A stretch of DNA of 64,000 bases, from contig JAKSZT010054215.1 of the NCBI GenBank assembly GCA_026826555.1, positions 20,822,928 through 20,886,927 on the forward strand, read 5' to 3'. Shown in pieces: positions 43,546 to 54,144 of this stretch. This DNA is from Tolypeutes matacus. Taxonomy: Eukaryota > Chordata > Mammalia > Cingulata > Chlamyphoridae. A program made the translations under genes and the position numbers. Positions within the stretch are counted from its first letter, which is position 1. Every line of letters begins with the position of its first letter. The notes under the pieces are model-generated. The model saw only the letters and a program-made list of their open reading frames with translations. It did not search any database and was not told where the DNA came from.

Positions 43546-44249
43546 AAGTGATTCTGTGGAGTGAAACCCCCTGGAGGAGGTGAGCCATGCAGAAGTAAAG
43601 GGTGCCCATGGAGTTTGGTGGAAGGTTTGCCTAGGGAGTCCCAGGTGACTGTCCTCAGGCCCAGAGTCCCTCAAGGGACAGCATGCAGCACAGACACCTG
43701 TGCCGGGAGCTGTCACAAGGAAGAAGGGTTAGGAGAATGTGAGGTCCACATGGTTTATGTGAAGGGGCAGCAAGAAAGCAGACATGTTTGCATGTGTCCA
43801 GCCCTTATGGGGCTAATGACCGGACTCGCCAAGTGCTTGCCAGGTTCTGCTTGACTGCTCGTGCTATTGCTGGACGTGACTTCTTTGGCATCTGGTTTGA
43901 AATGGTCTTAGGAGGTTTGGATGGAGTAAATCTGGTCACCTCCAGATAGTTTCATAAAATTCCTCAACCTGCAAAGCTGAGGGCCGTATAGACTCTTTTG
44001 AGGAAATCCCTCGTCCCCATCTCCCAACTTGGTTCTGGGGCCTGACTGACAGTAGAGTTGACTTTATGTGTAAATCCTCCTGCTACATGGGAAAAAACAA
44101 ATCAATGTTTCCTGCTCCTTCCCTTCCACAGTGTCTCTTCTGTAGAAATGTAACAGTGTTGGGAGCAGGGGCAGGTAGAGGCAGGCTTTGCCTGGGCATT
44201 TTGTGTTCTGCTAAAGGCCTGCTACCGATGGTGATAAAGGGTTAAATTA
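43546..44249. other. Single-copy DNA, nothing recognised
   Basis: A frame at 43561-43854 has no family resemblance. Confidence 0.4.
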
Positions 44250-44257
44250 TCTTTGCC

Positions 44258-44376
44258 AGCGGAGCATGTGTAGCTCAGTGGTTGAGTGCCTGCTTCCAGT
44301 GGCTGAGCACCTACTTCGCACGTATGAGGTCCCAGGTTCAATCCGCAGTACTTCCTAAAAATAAGAATGGTGATAC
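44258..44376 (+). mobile_element. DAS SINE, form D, with an internal duplication
   Basis: GGAGCATGTGTAGCTCAGTG, then CAGTGGTTGAGTGCCTGCTTC repeats as CAGTGGCTGAGCACCTACTTC. Box B GGTTCAATCC. The 8-bp TSD TCTTTGCC lies at 44250-44257 and 44377-44384. Confidence 0.88.
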
Positions 44377-44518
44377 TCTTTGCCTTTTCCTTAGTGCCTT
44401 GCCATTGTTCTCTTCCCACTAGATACCAGAGCTCCCCATTCCTATACATGGGGAAGCAACTTGGTTCTGGCCAAAGGTGTTACCAAATGAAAGAAGATCG
44501 GATGGAACAAATTATATG

Positions 44519-44703
44519 GTTTTTTTTTTTTTTAAGATTTTATTTATTTATTCATCTATCCCCCCCCTGCTGCCTGTGCTCACCGGGTCAGCCAACCATG
44601 CCGTGCCGGCGGGCCCGCCCCCACCAGGAGGCCCCGGGAACCGAACCCGGGGCCTCCCATATGGTAAACGGGAGCCCCACTGATTGAGCCACAGCCGCTA
44701 CCC
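44519..44703 (-). mobile_element. DAS SINE, form A, full length
   Basis: Complete minus-strand copy with intact palindrome; the head ends in GGTAGCGGCTGTGGCTCAAT. TSD not clear. Confidence 0.93.
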
Positions 44704-44800
44704 TATATTAATTCTTAAAACAACTCCATGAGGTAGATGGTATTCCCATTTTGCAGATAAAATATCTAGGTTTACAAGGCTCACACTGTTCTTAAAAGGG
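44704..44800 (-). repeat. MIR fragment
   Basis: TAATTCTTAAAACAACTCCA, TGAGGTAGATGGTATTCCCA and TTTTGCAGATAAAATA match MIR reverse. Confidence 0.75.
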
Positions 44801-45391
44801 AGTGTCTGATTTAATTCAAGGTATGTTGGTCTAAGTCCAGCTTTACTTTGCTGATTCCCCATGTGTTTTATACAGTAATAGGTGCTTTGACTTTCAATAA
44901 ACACAGATTAAATTAAATAGCGAATGGAGCTATGTGGATGGGGTTCAGAAAAATAATTTCTTGACTTAATTTCTTAGAAACAGTTAATAACCCAAAGAAG
45001 GTTCACCGTGTCATTCTTGCCATCTGCTAAAAGCAGAGTATTCCAGCCCAAGGCAGTGTGCGTCTTGCTTTTACAGTGAGCAGATCCAGGAAAGCTGGGT
45101 GCCAATTTTCTTTTTTAATGAAAGGAAATAGAAGTGCAAATGCCCCAGAAACCTTCAACCAGACAAAGGATTTTGAAACATTGGTGTTTCCTGCAAATTA
45201 CTATGAAAGCAAAACATGCAGATTTTACAGAAGGGCACAAAATTCCCTCCTACCACCACAATCCCATTCCCCAGAGGTGATGACTGTTTCTGGGGTAGCC
45301 TCAGATAGCGTCTATGAAAATCGTGTGATTATGCACACACACACACACACATGCATGACCACGCTGCACATACTATTCTGCAATGGTTTCT
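44801..45391. other. Single-copy DNA with a CA repeat
   Basis: Holds an (AC)9-type run at 45333-45351; otherwise unrecognised. Confidence 0.4.
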
Positions 45392-45817
45392 TTTTTTTTA
45401 AGATTTATTTATTTTTATTTCTCCCCCACCCCGACCCCTGTTGTTTTTGTGCTTGCTGTCTGCTCTCTGTGTTCTTCTGTGTCTGCTTGTCTCCTCTTTA
45501 GGGAGCACCAGGAACCGATCCTGGGACCTTCTGGAGCGGGAGAGAGGCACTCAACCTCTTGCGCCACCTCAGCTCCCTGGTCTGCTGCGTCTCTTATTGT
45601 CTCTCCTCTGTCTCTTTTGTTGCATCATTTTGCTGCGCCAGCTCTCCTGCATGGGCCACCTCTCTGCGCAGGCCAGCTCTCCGTGTGGGCCATCTCTCCG
45701 CTCAGGCCAGCTCACTGTGCAGGCTAGCTTGCCTTTCACCAGGAAGCCCTGGGATCTAACCCTGGGCATCCTATATGGTAGATGGGAGCCCAATTGCTTG
45801 AGCCACATCCATTTCCC
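45392..45817 (-). mobile_element. DAS SINE, form E dimer with expanded linker
   Basis: Minus strand: GGGAAATGGATGTGGCTCAA, linker, then GGGAGCTGAGGTGGCGCAAG and the A-rich tail. The linker has about four ~20 bp GGCCAGCTCTC-like units at 45650-45728. A probable imperfect TSD begins CTGCAAT. Confidence 0.87.
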
Positions 45818-46129
45818 TGCAATATTTTCATTTTTGAATTCTATCAGAGACATCTTCTTATGTCAGTATATTGAGATCAGTTTTGCTCTTTTCAATGCCT
45901 GCAGAGAATCCATGGCCTGAATAGTTTATATAACCACCCACATTTTTACAGAATTTTAGGTTATTTTTAGTTTTCTCAATTACAAGACATGTGCAATACA
46001 TATCCTTAAATATATGTCTGCTCACTTGTGCTAATATGTTTCTATGCTTATCAAAAACGTTTTGTTAAGTTTTGTCACCCAGAACATTCCTTCCAAACAT
46101 CCTTTATACCACATATATGTTCAAATTCA

Positions 46130-46985
46130 TCCCACAAGTATTTATTGAGTGTCTGCAGTGTGCCAAGTAGGTGCTGAGTTCAGTGTTAGGCAATAACAAT
46201 GAAAAAGCAAAATTGAAAGAACACTATGGCGGAGCAAGTGTAGCTCAGTGGTTGAGTGCCTGCTTTGCATATACGAGGTCTCGGGTTCAATTCCCGGTAC
46301 CTCCTAAAAAAAAAAAAAAAGAAAAGAAAAGAAAAAAGAACACTATTGAAAAATAAATGCAATTAATAATTAATTTCAAAATGTCACAATTGTGATACAG
46401 GCTAAGAAGCAGAGCCATTTGATGCTATGAAAACATATGATAAGGCAGCTGACCCAACCAGAGAGTTGAAGAAAAATTTCCTCCAAGAAGTAACGACTGA
46501 GCTGAGATCTGGAGACATTCTCTGAATTAAGCAGGTGAGGAAGCTGAAGGTTCTGGAAGAGCTTTCCAGGAAGAGGTAACAGCTTGTGCAAAGGCCCTGT
46601 GGCAGGAGAGAGGACAGCTTATTAAATGAACAGAAAACAACATGGCTGATTACAGGTTGCTGGGTTGCTGCATTCCTTGTGCTTGACAAAGCCAGAAGGT
46701 AGGTCAGGGTAGGGCCTTACAGGTGAAATTAAGAAATTTGGTCTTTATCCTAGGAGCAACGGGAAGACTCTGAAGTATTTTAAGCAGGAAGGCGACATTA
46801 TTAGATTTGAATTTGAAAATGATCTCTTTGGCTACAGGGTGAAGAACAAATTGGAAAGAAGAAAGTGTGGATGGGGGGGGCTAACCAATGTAGCAGAGAG
46901 TCGGTGGCTTGGTCCAGTGTGGTGGCAGTGGGGGTTAGAAAGAAATAGACAGATTCCAGTGACAAACTCAAAGGGGGCTTAGCAA
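46130..46985 (+). repeat. Ancient mammalian interspersed repeat, name not assigned
   Basis: GTATTTATTGAGTGTCTGCA, GCTTGTGCAAAGGCCCTGTG, AGGGCCTTACAGGTGAAATT, TTGGTCTTTATCCTAGGAGC, GGGAAGACTCTGAAG and GTGGCAGTGGGGGTTAGAAA follow a well-known mammal-wide repeat consensus. A shorter copy lies at 59560. Split by a form D SINE. Confidence 0.7.
46228..46334 (+). mobile_element. DAS SINE, form D, closest to the parental tRNA-Ala
   Basis: The copy keeps box A (GTAGCTCAGTGGTTGAGTGC), an anticodon-arm-like CTGCTTTGCATATACGAGG (TGC, Ala) and box B (GGGTTCAATTCCC), ending CCTCCT then an A/G tail. A perfect 12-bp TSD AAAGAACACTAT (46216-46227, 46335-46346) shows it is a retroposon, not a tRNA gene. Confidence 0.93.
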
Positions 46986-48061
46986 AGAGAGGCTTTCACT
47001 GCCTTACGATCTCCATTAGTCCTCCTGCAGGAGACCGATGTCTTGCACATAATCCTTCTGCCCGCCTCGAAGGTCCTCTGCAGTTCTGAGAAGCAGTTCT
47101 ACTGCCCAGGATGGTTTCCTGCCTCCAGCCCTGCTCCCTGCCCGAGGGACTTCTCTGGCAGCGGGTGTGCACTTGGCTTGAATGTGGGCAAGCTGGAAAT
47201 GCTGCAGAGGTAAAGCCCACAGAAGCAACCTGGAATCAAGAAGGGACAGCAGCTGGTGGGCAAATTCCCCAGCTTCCCCTCCTTTCAGTGGACAATGCTA
47301 AGGTGCATTCTATACAGACTCGCAGTGTCCTGGGGCTGCCCCACCAACTGGACAGTTTGTCTCACAGGCCTGAAGGCTGGAAGTCCAAAATCAAGGTGAC
47401 ATCCCCTCAGAAGCCACCCAAACTGAAGAAAACCCAAGCAAATATACTGCCTGCTAGCTAAAGACAGCTCAAAACTAGCTTCCCCTTCCTATACAGAATT
47501 TCTGGAGTTGCCAATGTTCGGCTCTGGTGAAAGCTTGCGTGGTGGGGGAGTGAGGCAGAGGGAGGAGGCAAGGATGATATCTGAGCTTTAGACTTGCACG
47601 ACTGGCAGGATGGTGGTGCCATCCCTGAGCTGGGGAGTGCAGGAGGAGGACCCACTGAGGGTGCAGCTCGTGAGAGCTCTGTTCCTTGCAGAGCCTGGCA
47701 CTGTGCCTCTCTTCAGTCACCGAATGCTTATGGCACGAATGAGGTATGGTCAGGACCGGCTACCTAATCTGAGGGGCCCCAAGCAAAATAAGAATGGAGG
47801 GCCTTTGTTCAAAAATGATTAAGAATTTCAAGATGGTGATAGCAGAGCATCAAACCAAGCACAGGGCCCTTCGGGGCGGGGGGTGGGGGTGGGGTGTGAA
47901 GGCACAAATGGCACACACCCCAGCCCTGCTTCTGGGTCTGGGAAGACAAAGAGGAAGAGGAACATGATAAAGTCTGGTTCTCTTAAGCTCATGGGCTATG
48001 GGGTCAGAGAGATGTAAACAAATAGTTATAAAAATTATCTTTAACTTTAAAAGGTGCATGC
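46986..48061. other. Single-copy DNA
   Basis: Nothing recognised except a G-quadruplex-capable run at 47873. The frames at 47111-47461 and 46996-47228 oppose each other. Confidence 0.4.
47873..47894 (+). promoter_or_regulatory. G-quadruplex-capable run
   Basis: Four G blocks of 4, 6, 5 and 4 separated by single C or T bases within 22 nt. Very strong G4 sequence; function unknown and no promoter features nearby. Confidence 0.6.
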
Positions 48062-48078
48062 TAAAATATTTGCAGATG

Positions 48079-48241
48079 GAAGTGGCTGTGGCTCAATCAG
48101 TAGGGCTCCCGTTTACCATGCCTGGTGAAGGCAAGCCCGCCCGCACGGCATGGTTGGCTGACCCGGCGAGCACAAGCAGCAAGGGGGGGATAAATGAATA
48201 AATAAATAAAATCTTAAAAAAAAATAAAAATAAAAATAAAA
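48079..48241 (+). mobile_element. DAS SINE, form A, box-B palindrome deleted
   Basis: The head runs to CCCGTTTACCAT and then joins GCCTGGTGAAGGCAAGC, losing ~32 bp that hold the whole palindrome. The rest and tail are normal. A perfect 17-bp TSD TAAAATATTTGCAGATG lies at 48062-48078 and 48242-48258. Confidence 0.94.
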
Positions 48242-48287
48242 TAAAATATTTGCAGATGACATATAGGCTTTGCTTTAAAATAAGCCC

Positions 48288-48440
48288 GGGGGAAAGGGAC
48301 ACTGGATGGGGGGGGTATATTTAAAACACAATTGCCATGACAATAATTGTTGAAGCTGGGCGATGGGTACATGGGGGTTCAATATAATATTGTTTCTACT
48401 TTTGTATATGTTTGAAATTTTCTATAATTAAAAATTTTAA
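48288..48440 (+). repeat. L1 3' end fragment
   Basis: GAAGCTGGGCGATGGGTACA, TGGGGGTTCAATATAATATT and TTTGTATATGTTTGAAATTT match an old L1 3' UTR end. Confidence 0.78.
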
Positions 48441-48604
48441 AGCAAAACCAAGTACCAACATTACTACCCGAAAAGTGCCATTAGAGATGCTGAAATTTGG
48501 AGTAGGTTATTTACTACAGGCTGGGCCTGTCCACATTATGGGTACTATTGGAATTTATATATTTTCACTCCACAAGAGCAGAATGATTTTAAAAGAGACA
48601 TTTT

Positions 48605-48828
48605 GTTTTAGTTACCTATTGCTGTGAAACAATCTCAAAACTCAGGCGCTTACAACGACATAGATTTAAGATGTCTCCCGATTGCGGGGTGGACCGGGCG
48701 GCTCTGCTGGTTCACTCCGCAGCTGGCCGACTGGCAGGGGCTAGACCACCTCAGAGCCCCTCGGCCGGGGTGGCTGGAACGCCTGGTGGCGGGGCCTCTC
48801 TCTCCACCGTCTCTCACCGTGGCTTCTG
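48605..48828 (-). repeat. LTR-like ancient repeat fragment
   Basis: AGTTACCTATTGCTGTGAAA and CAATCTCAAAACTCAGGCGC resemble the reversed 3' end of an ERVL/MaLR-class LTR (compare 61185). The rest is GC-rich and diverged. Confidence 0.5.
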
Positions 48829-49266
48829 TGGTAAACTAGGTTATGTGCCCCAGAAGAAAACATGTTCTTCATCTTACTCCATTCCTGCGTGTGTGATCCC
48901 ACTGTAAATAAAACCTTTGGAAGATGCTATTTTTAGTTACGGTGTGGCCAAATGAATAGGATGGGTCACAATCCTCTTACTGGAGGCTGTTTAGAGGAGG
49001 CTACAGAGAGAAAACCAGGAGAAGAAGCCGGAAGTCACGGGAGGAAGACAGAAGAGAAAGAAGACACTGCCGTTTGCACTGCCATGTGACAGAAAAACCA
49101 AGGAGCAAGGATCGCTGGCAGCCAGCCCCAGAACATGGCCTTTGGGGAGAAATCATCGCCCTGCTGACACCTCGATTTTGGACTTCTAGCCTCAAAACTG
49201 TGAGCCAGCACATCTCTATCATTTAAGCCAACCCATTGTATGGTATTTTAACAGCTGGGAAACTCA
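48829..49266 (+). repeat. MaLR-like solo LTR (family 1)
   Basis: GTGCCCCAGAAGAAAACATG, TACTCCATTCCTGCGTGTGT, ACTGCCATGTGACAGAAAAA, CCAAGGAGCAAGGATCGCTG, TCAAAACTGTGAGCCAGCAC and AAGCCAACCCATTGTATGG align in order with the copy at 54459. No internal retroviral genes. Confidence 0.75.
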
Positions 49267-49619
49267 GCCAGGTTCTAAGAGAGCAGGAGAGCCCAGGCTC
49301 TGGAGGCTGAGGCTTGGAAGTCCCACAGGAGCCCCTTGACTGCGTTCTATTGGTTGACCCAAGGTGTCTGGGCTCACCTTCTATGGGAAGGATTGTGGGG
49401 GGATTTGCAGCCATATTTAATCAACATCTTTAGATCCTGACATCTCCACTCTGAAGCACTAGTTGCCTGTTCATGCCTAAAATTACTGAGAGGCACCCCA
49501 CAGTCCACGCCTGACCAGCGAGGTTGTGGGGAGGCCCCTGTGGCTCAGGGCAGGTGCTCTGGCCCCACTGACCTCTCATTCACAGCCCTGAAGGCACACC
49601 AAGACCCACCAGGCACAGC

Positions 49620-49955
49620 AGCAAATCACCAGAATAGCATGGCTTTGGATGAACCCTGAAAGCAAGGTGAGTGAAATAAAACAGACACAAAAAATATTTA
49701 TGATTCCACTTATATGAAATATCTAGAATATGCAAATTCATAGAGACAAAATAGATTAGAGGCTGCCAAGAGCTATGGAGAATGGGAATCATTGCTTAAT
49801 CAGTGTAGTTTCTTCCTGGTATGAGGAAAGTATTTTGGTGAGGGACAGTGGTCATGGGAGCACAACACTGTAAATGTATTTAATGCTACTGAATTGTACA
49901 CCTAAAAACGGTTAGAATGGTAAATATATACATTACCATAATAAATATTTTAAAA
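49620..49955 (+). mobile_element. L1 3' end fragment
   Basis: GATTCCACTTATATGAAATA, TCTAGAATATGCAAATTCAT, AGATTAGAGGCTGCCAAGAG and GAATTGTACACCTAAAAACG are typical of L1M 3' ends. Confidence 0.85.
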
Positions 49956-49990
49956 GACATTTGTTTTTCAATAGAGCATTTTAAATTATT

Positions 49991-50213
49991 ATCTTTTAAG
50001 ATATTTATTTATGAGGTACCTGGGCCAGGGATTGAAACTGGGACCTCATATGTGGGAAGCTGATGCTCAACCACTGAACCACATCGGCTCCCCTGAGTTG
50101 GTTTTTGCATTTGTTTGCTCATTGTTTTTCTTTTTTTAAGAGGCACCGGGGACCAAACCCAGGACCTCCCACGTGGGAAGCAGGTGCTCAACTGCTTGAG
50201 CCACATCCACTCC
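49991..50213 (-). mobile_element. DAS SINE, form B/D dimer
   Basis: Minus strand: GGGAGTGGATGTGGCTCAAG unit, AAACAATGAGCAAACAAATG linker, then GGGAGCCGATGTGGTTCAGT unit. A perfect 14-bp TSD CATTTTAAATTATT lies at 49977-49990 and 50214-50227. Confidence 0.93.
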
Positions 50214-50227
50214 CATTTTAAATTATT

Positions 50228-51149
50228 TTAAAGAATCTGTTGTTCAGATGCTTCTGTGTTTTGGCTCTTGAATTGTTCTGGTTAATGTGGCTGGAGGAGG
50301 GGGGCTCTATGGGGAAGCAGGTGGGGCTGGGGTGGGGAAAGGCCTGGAGGAAGATGGTTCTGGTACCTGGACAGCACCTCCTTTTATTGGGAAACTCTCC
50401 CCTCTTTGCCCATGTATTTCTACTGGGGACTGCTAATCAGAGTACCCTAATGCCTGCCCACCTAGAGTTCTCTAATACATGCTAAGGGGAAAAGAGCCCC
50501 ACTGTGCTTGGGAGTGGCAGCAATTAGAGGATGTCTGGGGAACTGTGAGCCCCAGAGCTGTGGTAGCAAGGCTGAGGCCTCTGCTTCTCCAAACGTGTAG
50601 AATTTCAACTCTGAACCAGGTAAGAGTCCAAAAATATCCCCATTTAAGCACTCAGAACAAAGGTCTTCTAAACTGAAGAAATTGGAGCGCAACCCACTGG
50701 CTTCATTAGCACATTGCTTAAGCACAGAGGTAATATCTTTATTTAATATACTGCTCCCGAACTCCTTTCTCTCCTGTCTTTTGCTGGCAAGAATTGCTAT
50801 TGAGGACATCTGTCCTACGGAGCCATCCAAAGCTGGTGGCTAATTTGTGCCAGAAAGAGCGATTTTTGCAGGGTCCTCGCCCATACTGGCAGGGGAGACG
50901 AATGCCATAACGACGGCAAAGCCAGCCCCTGAGTACTGCGCCAGCAGTGGCGGCAGCCTGTGAGAGAAGCTAGGGGCGAGCCAGGCCCAGAGATCGCTGC
51001 CGAGTTTGGAGGGCTTTCCAAGGCCGTGAGCCATATGGAAATAGCTAAGTCTCTGACATCGAAGACCATCAGGACAGGCGGCTGGTAAACAGGGAAGGGA
51101 TGGGATCAGGGAAGTCCCAGGCAGGTTCTGGAATGTTCTGGGTTGCATG
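50228..51149. other. Single-copy DNA, nothing recognised
   Basis: Frames at 50462-50830 and 50840-51148 (minus) lack family similarity or splice support. Confidence 0.4.
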
Positions 51150-51330
51150 GAGCATTAGTGAGATCAGGCATGGGCTGTGGAGTCATGAAGACTGGCTTTA
51201 AATGCTGCCTCAGTTTCTTTCTTCATCCATGATCTCTATTTTAAGAATTGCCCTGGGCATCAACTGCAATCATGTATACAAAGTATTTTATAAATAGCAC
51301 TAAGAGAGGGCAAGTTCTAGGTCTCGTTCT
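51150..51330 (+). repeat. MIR, weak
   Basis: GGGCTGTGGAGTCATGAAGA, CTGCCTCAGTTTCTTTCTTC and TTTATAAATAGCACTAAG fit a diverged MIR. Confidence 0.6.
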
Positions 51331-51366
51331 TCTTTGAGGGACCAGTGCTTAAAAGACTTTCAGTGG

Positions 51367-51537
51367 GCTCAATCAGTAGGGCTCCTGTTTACCATATGGG
51401 AGGCCCCGGGTTCGGTTCCCGGGGCCTCCTGGTGAAGGCAAGCCCACCCGCACGGCGTGGTTAGCTGACCCAGCGAGCACAAGCAGCAAGGGGGGAATAA
51501 ATGAATAAATAAATAAAATCTTAAAAAAAAAAAAAAA
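51367..51537 (+). mobile_element. DAS SINE, form A, slightly 5'-truncated
   Basis: Begins at GCTCAATCAGTAGGGCTCC, lacking the first ~13 bases of the head, yet flanked by a perfect 16-bp TSD AAAAGACTTTCAGTGG (51351-51366, 51538-51553). The truncation therefore happened during insertion. The palindrome is intact. Confidence 0.94.
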
Positions 51538-51553
51538 AAAAGACTTTCAGTGG

Positions 51554-52000
51554 GGGGGGCGGATGTGGCTCAACTGATTGGGCGTCCGTCTCCCATATGG
51601 AGGGACCTGGGTTCGATCCCCGGGACCTCCCGGTAAAATAAAAGGAAAATATAGAAGGCGCATGGGTCACCCAGGCCCCACACGGATGTGCCAGCCCCAT
51701 CAAGCCACGCAGCAAGACGATGATGTAACAGGAGAGTGACAAAAGGAAGAGACAAGACGAGCCAAAAAACCAGGAACTGAGGTGGTGCAGGTGGCAGAAC
51801 GCCTCTCTCCCACATCGGAGTTTCCCAGGATCAAATCCCAGTGAAGACAGGAGGAGAAGGATGAGAAAAGAGGGCAGAAAACAGACACAGAGAATTGCCC
51901 AGGAAATGGACACAAAAAACCCCAGCAAAAACGGGGTGGGGGTGTTGTAAAATGGATAAAAGTAAATAAATAAATCAATCTTTAAAAAAAAAATATATAT
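51554..52000 (+). mobile_element. DAS SINE, form C dimer, abutting the form A copy
   Basis: GGGGCGGATGTGGCTCAACT to GGGGTGTTGTAAAATGGAT with both tRNA-like units and TAAATAAATAAATC tail. Its 5' end directly touches the right TSD of the form A copy. Confidence 0.9.
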
Positions 52001-52023
52001 ATATATATATATTTTTTTTTTTT
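51992..52023 (+). repeat. (TA)n then T run
   Basis: About ten TA units followed by twelve T, grown from the form C tail. Confidence 0.85.
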
Positions 52024-52749
52024 CAACAAGTCTCCACTGGAGGAAATGAATGATGGTTACAATCTGCTCCACTCTTAAGGGGTTCAGATCTATTTTACTT
52101 GGATTAGGATGACTAATTCGTCTTCGTTGGGACTTTAGCACTGAAAATTCCACATTGAATTGAATTAGTATTGAAAATTACACAGTGACTGAACTTAGCA
52201 CTGAAAATGTCACATTTTGGGAGACTCCTCGATCCTGGCAAACTGGGACAGTTGATCACTTTACCTTACGTAGAGCAGCTTAATCCAGAGAGGAACTGGA
52301 TTTAGGAGGCTTCCTGCTAAGCCGAATTGAAGCTTTCCAAGGAAATCCTCTTTCCGGGGGCCTTGGGTTTATTTTCCGGGCCCTGTACTTCTGGCCAGAA
52401 GGAAAGTTTACTCTTTCTGCTCATTACTGCACAACCTCCCCCGAGGTCCCCCCCCCACCCTCTGTGCTCCAGAGATCTGAGAGGGCAGCTGGTGAAACTG
52501 ATCGGCCTCCCCTGGCTATTTCCAGTGCGCAGCGCCATGAGCTCCTCCCCCAGGGAGCAGAGCCAGGTTTGTGGGGCCTGAAGCTTAAATAATCGGGGGT
52601 CCTCTTTAAGAAAATAATAGCTATGGCCATGGGAGCATGTTGCTGGAGGCCCTCTCGGGACTTCGGAAGCATCCAGGCAATGAGGGACTTCAGGCTCTGA
52701 AGCTTAAGTGTCATCAGCTCCATAGTAATTCCTCTCTTTTTCCCTATAA
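52024..52749. other. Single-copy DNA, nothing recognised
   Basis: A phrase close to ACTGAAAAT recurs three times (52141, 52172, 52200), a weak local tandem pattern (CACTGAAAATTCCACA, TATTGAAAATTACACA, CACTGAAAATGTCACA). No gene signal. Confidence 0.4.
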
Positions 52750-53490
52750 CTTTTTTTTTTAGTATGTTTGTTTAATTGAGGTGAAATCTGTGTAACATAA
52801 AATTTTAAATTTTAAAGTCTACAGTTCAGTGGCAATTAGTATATTCAAAATATTCTGCAATCACCAGCTTTATCATGTTCCGAATATTTTCATCACCCCA
52901 GAACAAAACCCCATACCCATTAAGCAATCACTCCCTATTCTGTCCTTCCCCTAATCTCTGGCAAACACATCTGCTTTCTGTCCCTATTACCTGTTCTGGA
53001 TATTTTATATAAATGGAATCATACACTATTTGTCCTTTTGCATCTGACATATTTCACTCAACGTGATGGCTTCAAGGTCCATCCATGTTGTGGCATGTAA
53101 CATGTATTAGAACCTCATACCTTTTTATGGCTGGATAATATCCCATTGCATAGATATACCATATTGTGTCCAGCCATTCCTCCATTGGTAGACATTTGGG
53201 TTAGTTCCACCTTTTCACTACTGCAAAGAGTGCTGCTATGAAAGAGCATGTACAAGTGTCTGAATCCTATTTTAAATTATCTTTGCTATATATATGTCTG
53301 GGAGTAGAATTGCTGGGTCAGATGGTAATCCTGTTTAGCTTTTTAAGAAACCATAGAACTGATTTCCACAGTGGCTGCACCAGTTTACACTTACCGGCAA
53401 GTCACCAGGGTTCCTATTTTTCTACATTAGTCAACACTTACTTTCCATTTTGTATTAATCGTTATCCTAGTGAGTGTGAAGTGGTACCTT
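52750..53490 (-). mobile_element. L1 fragment, ORF2 3' region
   Basis: Reverse L1: AATTGAGGTGAAATCTGTGT, CAATCACCAGCTTTATCATG, AATGGAATCATACACTATTT, GGCTGGATAATATCCCATTG, TAGAATTGCTGGGTCAGATG and CCACAGTGGCTGCACCAGTT. No intact frame. Confidence 0.92.
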
Positions 53491-54144
53491 CTATGGTTCC
53501 CCCATGCATTTTTTTTTTCTTTTCAATTCAGTTTGACTTAATCTTAATCAAAACCATCTAACCATTTGTGTAAAAACAAATCTTTCTGAATAATAGTCCA
53601 CAGTAAAGCATTTACTTGTGTTGGTGCCACTCACGTTGGCGGTATCAGCCCCCAAACATCTAAGTGGCAGGATGTGGATTTGGGCTGGCAGGAGCTCTGC
53701 CTTCCAGGTTTACACTAAGACAGTCTGAGGAAGTAGACTGGCCTCTGGAAAGATCCTGGGTTGGGAGTAGACAGGCCTTGTCCCCATCTTCTCTCTGACA
53801 CACTGGGAGAATTATTCAGTTCCTCTGTCTTTACCATCACTGTAAAGTGATTTGAAACACACTTGAAAAGTTTATTGAAACCTAACAAGTAAAATCTCTC
53901 CCATACCACTGATGGGTTCAGGGAGACTTGTCTGCTGGTGAGGTGCTGTCAGAAAAAGCCCTGCCCTCAGGCCCAGGAGGGAGGCCTCTCAGCTCAGAGG
54001 CCACCGCCCACTAGATCTCCGGCCTCAGGAGACTCCTTTCATTCCTCAGGCCCAGGAGGTTATTGTAAGGACTCAAAGCAAAAATGCATTTAAAAATGCC
54101 TTTATATTATAAAGTGCTATAAAAAGCAAGCCATTATTAGCTAG
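53491..54144. other. Mostly single-copy DNA, weak MIR-like part
   Basis: A diverged MIR may lie at about 53730-53870 (GGGAGAATTATTCAGTTCCT); the rest is unrecognised. Confidence 0.35.

Noticed and set aside
45383..45920. Overlapping frames of 90-160 codons
   Set aside because: All lie in the form E SINE at 45392-45817; repetitive, not a gene.
46231..46310. Possible functional tRNA-Ala gene
   Set aside because: It has the SINE tail, poly-A and a perfect 12-bp TSD, and stems carry mismatches; it is a retroposed SINE.
51521..52153. 210-codon minus-strand open frame
   Set aside because: Translation of the antisense of form A/C SINEs and their tails; similar frames occur at other form C copies (26307-26780, 830-1057).
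52750..53490. Possible retrogene or live L1
   Set aside because: Diverged, truncated L1 ORF2 remnant with no intact frame.
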